This document shows positions 6,539 to 8,183 of a stretch of 8,183 nucleotides of DNA, in pieces; position 1 is the stretch's first letter; every line of letters begins with the position of its first letter. Position numbers and translations under genes: made by a program. Source of the stretch: SAR324 cluster bacterium (lineage in GTDB: Bacteria > SAR324 > JACQKK01); the NCBI GenBank assembly GCA_027296185.1, contig JAPUJL010000112.1, positions 1-8,183 on the forward strand. Direction: 5' to 3'. The notes under the pieces were generated by a model. It was not told where the DNA came from. It ran no database searches and saw only the letters and a list, made by a program, of their open reading frames with translations.

Positions 6539-6574
6539 CGCCGTTTCTCCCGCCGTTTCTCCCGCCGCTACTCC
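6539..6574 (-). repeat. Three tandem 12-bp repeats ahead of the operon's first start codon
   Basis: The unit CGCCGTTTCTCC (plus strand) occurs twice perfectly (6539-6550 and 6551-6562) and once with two changes (6563-6574). On the minus strand each copy presents GGAG followed by A-rich bases, giving three Shine-Dalgarno-like sites upstream of the ATG at 6532. It may be a slippage-prone microsatellite that tunes translation, or chance low complexity. Confidence 0.6.
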
Positions 6575-6624
6575 CACTGGCCGCCGCCGATGCTTGTGCG
6601 GCGGCTCACGCAACCGCCCTACCA

Positions 6625-6653
6625 TGAATACGTGCCAAATCCGCTCGGGGCAA
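6625..6653 (-). promoter_or_regulatory. Weak candidate sigma-70 promoter for the methyl-transfer operon
   Basis: On the minus strand TTGCCC (6648-6653) and TATTCA (6625-6630) are 17 bp apart, 93 bp before the ATG at 6532. The -35 matches 4 of 6 and the -10 only 3 of 6 consensus bases, so this is a low-confidence call. It is offered because the block needs a start site in this 207-bp gap unless it is read through from 7600. Confidence 0.22.
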
Positions 6654-6689
6654 GTTCGGCGCGGGCTCTGCCGGTGCGCGCGTGAACTT

Positions 6690-6711
6690 TCCAGCCGGCG
6701 CCCCGGCTGGA
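6690..6711 (-). terminator. Perfect 9-bp hairpin downstream of the binding-protein gene
   Basis: TCCAGCCGG and CCGGCTGGA (6690-6698 and 6703-6711) form a perfect stem with a 4-base loop, 28 bp after the stop codon of the periplasmic binding protein. No U tract follows on either strand. It could be a factor-assisted terminator or a 3'-end-protecting hairpin that separates this gene from the methyl-transfer block. Confidence 0.42.
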
Positions 6712-6739
6712 GGCCTAGTCGAGCATCCGCCCATCCGTC

Positions 6740-7600
6740 TCAGTACTTGCCCAGCCCCGCCGCCTCCGCCGCCTCGCGGATGATGTCGAAGTTGCCTTCG
6801 TGGGTGGCGACGAATCTCGTGCGGGGGAACCCCGCGAGCAGCTTTTCGTCCCGCAATTCCAGGATCGCCTCACGCAGCCTATCGGAGAACCCGGCGCCCC
6901 ATTCCGCGTCCAGGTCGCCGCGGATGGTCCAGTTGTAGTCGTGATAGCTGGGCGTGCGCCAGATCAGCCGCACCTCCTTCGGGTCCACCTTTCCCGCGCG
7001 CACCTGCCCATCCCAGACCGGGCAGGCCACGGCGCCGACCTGGAATTCGCCCGTTTTCACGCGGGCGATAGTGTCCCCATGATTCTTGCCGTAGTCCACC
7101 CGGCTGAAGATCTCCTCGGGCGCGCCTTCCAGGGCTCGCCGCACGAAGAACTCCGGCATCAGGCGTCCGGAAGTGGAAGGCTTCGGCCCGAACAGCATGG
7201 ACTTGCCCGCGATTCCCTCGGGAAAGCGGCCGAGGGACGGCAACCCGGTGGACGGGTGGGCGATGAAGCACGAGGTGAAGCGGGTGTCCTCCACCGCCTG
7301 GGCGATCGGCCGCGCGCCGGGCACCGCCGCCCTGCCCCGCACTCCGGAGAACCCGCCCAGCCACGCCAACTGGGTGCGGCCTTCCTTGAACGCGCCCAAG
7401 GATTTGCCATAGGACTCCGTGTACAGGTACCGCACCTCGACTCCCAGCTTCGCCGAAAAATAAGCCGCCAGGGGCTCGAACCGCCGCCGGACGTCCCCCT
7501 CGTCCCGTCCCGGAATCGCCGAAAACACCAGCGGTTTGGCTGCCACGAGGGCCGCTCCCCCCAAGATCGCCACCAACGCCAACGCGATCCATTTGCTCAT
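6740..7600 (-). CDS. PhnD-like periplasmic binding protein, putative selenate type
   Basis: The 286-aa protein starts with a cleavable signal peptide (MSKW, then a hydrophobic run, cleavage near Ala21), so it is exported. The mature part is a type-2 periplasmic binding fold of the phosphate/phosphonate (PhnD, PF12974) family. The pattern FSAIPGRDEGDVRRRFEPLA (27-46), LAWLGGFSGV (78-87), the FPEGIAGK loop (126-133), STSGRLMPEFF (142-152) and the closing FPRTRF agrees with my memory of the group annotated as putative selenate ABC-transporter binding proteins. The ligand is not proven; phosphite or another oxyanion remains possible. No permease or ATPase gene is in the window. GGAGG five bases before the ATG at 7600 fixes the start, against one 17 codons upstream. 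It is transcribed in the same direction as the methyl-transfer block, 207 bp upstream of it. Confidence 0.82.
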   Translation of the reverse strand: MSKWIALALVAILGGAALVAAKPLVFSAIPGRDEGDVRRRFEPLAAYFSAKLGVEVRYLYTESYGKSLGAFKEGRTQLAWLGGFSGVRGRAAVPGARPIAQAVEDTRFTSCFIAHPSTGLPSLGRFPEGIAGKSMLFGPKPSTSGRLMPEFFVRRALEGAPEEIFSRVDYGKNHGDTIARVKTGEFQVGAVACPVWDGQVRAGKVDPKEVRLIWRTPSYHDYNWTIRGDLDAEWGAGFSDRLREAILELRDEKLLAGFPRTRFVATHEGNFDIIREAAEAAGLGKY

Positions 7601-7605
7601 CCCGC

Positions 7606-7610
7606 CCTCC
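7606..7610 (-). promoter_or_regulatory. Ribosome-binding site of the periplasmic binding protein
   Basis: GGAGG (within GAGGAGG on the minus strand) lies 5 bases before the ATG at 7600. It selects that start, which also begins exactly at a signal peptide. Confidence 0.75.
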
Positions 7611-7778
7611 TCACGTTCGGGTTGAATCCACTTGGGATTCCCACACTCCATCCAGTCGAACCCCGGATTCTAGCGTACTCCGCGCCGCGCCGGAAGCGGG
7701 CGGGCCCTCGGGCGGCGCCGGGCTCGGGCCAAGGCGCGGAAGGAGAGCCCCCGCCGCGCCCGGCAGGCCCGCGACGAA

Positions 7779-7807
7779 TCGAAAATGCGACAGCGATATG
7801 ATATTAT
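7779..7807 (+). promoter_or_regulatory. Candidate sigma-70 promoter for the right-hand genes
   Basis: TCGAAA (7779-7784, 4 of 6 consensus bases) and TATTAT (7802-7807, 5 of 6) are separated by exactly 17 bp, in an AT-rich island within GC-rich DNA. A start near 7814 would give a leader of about 27 bases before the GGGGAG and ATG at 7841. An overlapping TATGAT (7797-7802) is an alternative -10. Confidence 0.4.
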
Positions 7808-7840
7808 CCTTTTGCCTGGGGATCGGATGGGGAGACTCTA

Positions 7841-8017
7841 ATGTCCCGACGGTACCTCACAACGTCGCCGGCCCCCTTTCACATTGAAACGCGAGCCTCC
7901 GGAACGGCACTCCAGCCTCGAGTCGCCCCGCGACTCCACCTTCTTCAGGACCAGAACTGCGCTCCGCGAACAACGAAATCTCGATGCATACAGAATCCGC
8001 CAAGGATATTCCCATGA
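7841..8017 (+). CDS. Possible 58-aa leader ORF, unrecognised
   Basis: A 58-codon frame begins at ATG 7841, with GGGGAG (7829-7834) six bases upstream, and its TGA overlaps the next start codon as ATGA (8014-8017). This layout is typical of translational coupling. The product is basic, rich in Arg, Pro and Thr, with two cysteines in its second half, and matches nothing I know. The composition is not strongly protein-like, so it may be a chance frame or a leader whose translation, not product, matters. Position relative to the candidate promoter at 7779-7807 supports it. Confidence 0.3.
   Translation: MSRRYLTTSPAPFHIETRASGTALQPRVAPRLHLLQDQNCAPRTTKSRCIQNPPRIFP
8002..8006 (+). promoter_or_regulatory. 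Ribosome-binding site of the secreted right-edge protein
   Basis: AAGGA lies 7 bases before the ATG at 8014. It favours this start over the in-frame ATG at 7984, which lacks such a site and would put a polar decapeptide before the signal peptide. Confidence 0.65.
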
Positions 8018-8183
8018 CGAGACTGTGTTCCCTGATTCTGGCGAGCTTATTGGCGCTTGCTGGGACGGCTTGGAGCCAGGAAAAGCCGATCGCGGCGCTT
8101 GGCCGGGTCGCGGTGCTGGGAGATATTACCGAAGGCGAAAAACGCATTATCGCCAATAGAATAGCGACTTTCCTTTCGCGAAG
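8014..8183 (+). CDS. Secreted protein, N-terminal part (possible CsgG-like domain)
   Basis: Only the first 56 residues are in the window; the gene runs off the right edge. It opens with a clear Sec signal peptide: MTRLC, a hydrophobic core of Leu/Ala (6-17), and a probable cleavage after AWS near residue 21. No lipobox cysteine is present. The mature start, RVAVLGDITEGEKRIIANRI (31-50), recalls the opening strand and helix of CsgG/LpoB-like periplasmic domains (VAVLDf..., then a helix ending in xxLSR), but 35 mature residues are too few for a firm family call. An in-frame ATG at 7984 would add ten polar residues. Overlap with the preceding 58-codon frame suggests coupling. Confidence 0.7.
   Translation, partial: MTRLCSLILASLLALAGTAWSQEKPIAALGRVAVLGDITEGEKRIIANRIATFLSR

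Larger units (their letters stand above)
7601..7840. other. Divergent intergenic region
   Basis: No gene was seen between the binding-protein start and the right-hand plus-strand genes. Most of it (7675-7775) is very GC-rich with no clear signal. Toward the left gene, a minus-strand TAGAAT (7667-7672) is a good -10 match but lacks a convincing -35. Toward the right gene there is an abrupt AT-rich pocket at about 7780-7815 that holds the candidate promoter listed separately. Confidence 0.5.

Noticed and set aside
6620..6637. Sigma-54-like TGGCACG element on the minus strand
   Set aside because: The -24 half is a good match, but the required GC of the -12 element is absent at the fixed 10-bp spacing.
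6533..6739. Possible cobalamin riboswitch ahead of the corrinoid operon
   Set aside because: No B12-box-like sequence or characteristic multi-stem layout was found, and the 207-bp gap already holds repeats and a simple hairpin.
7857..8156. 99-codon minus-strand frame at the right edge
   Set aside because: It is antisense to the signal-peptide gene starting at 8014, has no usable ribosome-binding site that I can see, and has no domain signature.
7884..8159. 91-codon plus-strand frame at the right edge
   Set aside because: It overlaps the signal-peptide gene out of frame, and its translation is charged and featureless. The 8014 frame has the ribosome-binding site and signal peptide.

Overview
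This is a GC-rich window with tight, well-spaced genes, Shine-Dalgarno sites and two secreted-protein signal peptides. It looks like a Gram-negative, probably environmental bacterium with an anaerobic-type or one-carbon-rich corrinoid metabolism. No rRNA, tRNA, CRISPR array, transposase or integrase was seen. The lineage cannot be fixed from this sequence. A delta-proteobacterial or alphaproteobacterial relative, or one of the uncultivated high-GC phyla, would all fit.

Layout. At the left edge a small PilZ-domain protein (79-414, +) converges on a long minus-strand gene block. That block reads right to left from about 6532 to 458, and all gaps are 37-135 bp. In transcription order it encodes: a PF13769 'virulence factor'-type small protein; a zinc-dependent homocysteine S-methyltransferase-family protein; an unrecognised protein with a duplicated Pro-Cys-Gly-Gln-x-His motif; a MtaA/CmuA (UroD-fold) zinc methyltransferase; a free-standing corrinoid protein; a small four-cysteine protein; and a ferredoxin-ASKHA reductive activator of corrinoid proteins (RACE/RamA type). 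Upstream on the same strand, 207 bp away, is a signal-peptide-bearing PhnD-like periplasmic binding protein (6740-7600). It most resembles the putative selenate-binding group. To its right is a gene-poor divergent region with an AT-rich candidate promoter, then a possible 58-aa leader ORF. The leader overlaps by ATGA the start of a secreted protein cut by the window edge (8014 onward, +).

How the genes may work together. The core is a complete corrinoid methyl-transfer module: a methyl carrier (corrinoid protein), two zinc methyltransferases able to load or unload it, and an ATP- and Fe-S-dependent activator to rescue inactive Co(II). Pairing a UroD-fold methyltransferase with a homocysteine methyltransferase suggests methyl flow from an unknown donor through the corrinoid protein to homocysteine, giving methionine. 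That would be a split, RACE-reactivated analogue of MetH without a folate-binding domain. This route is inference. No MttB/MtaB/MtmB-type substrate methyltransferase and no pterin-binding domain is seen in the window. Two operon members have no function I can name: the 225-aa duplicated-motif protein and the 93-aa four-cysteine protein. The PF13769 protein has a family but no known reaction. These three are the likeliest source of new biology here.
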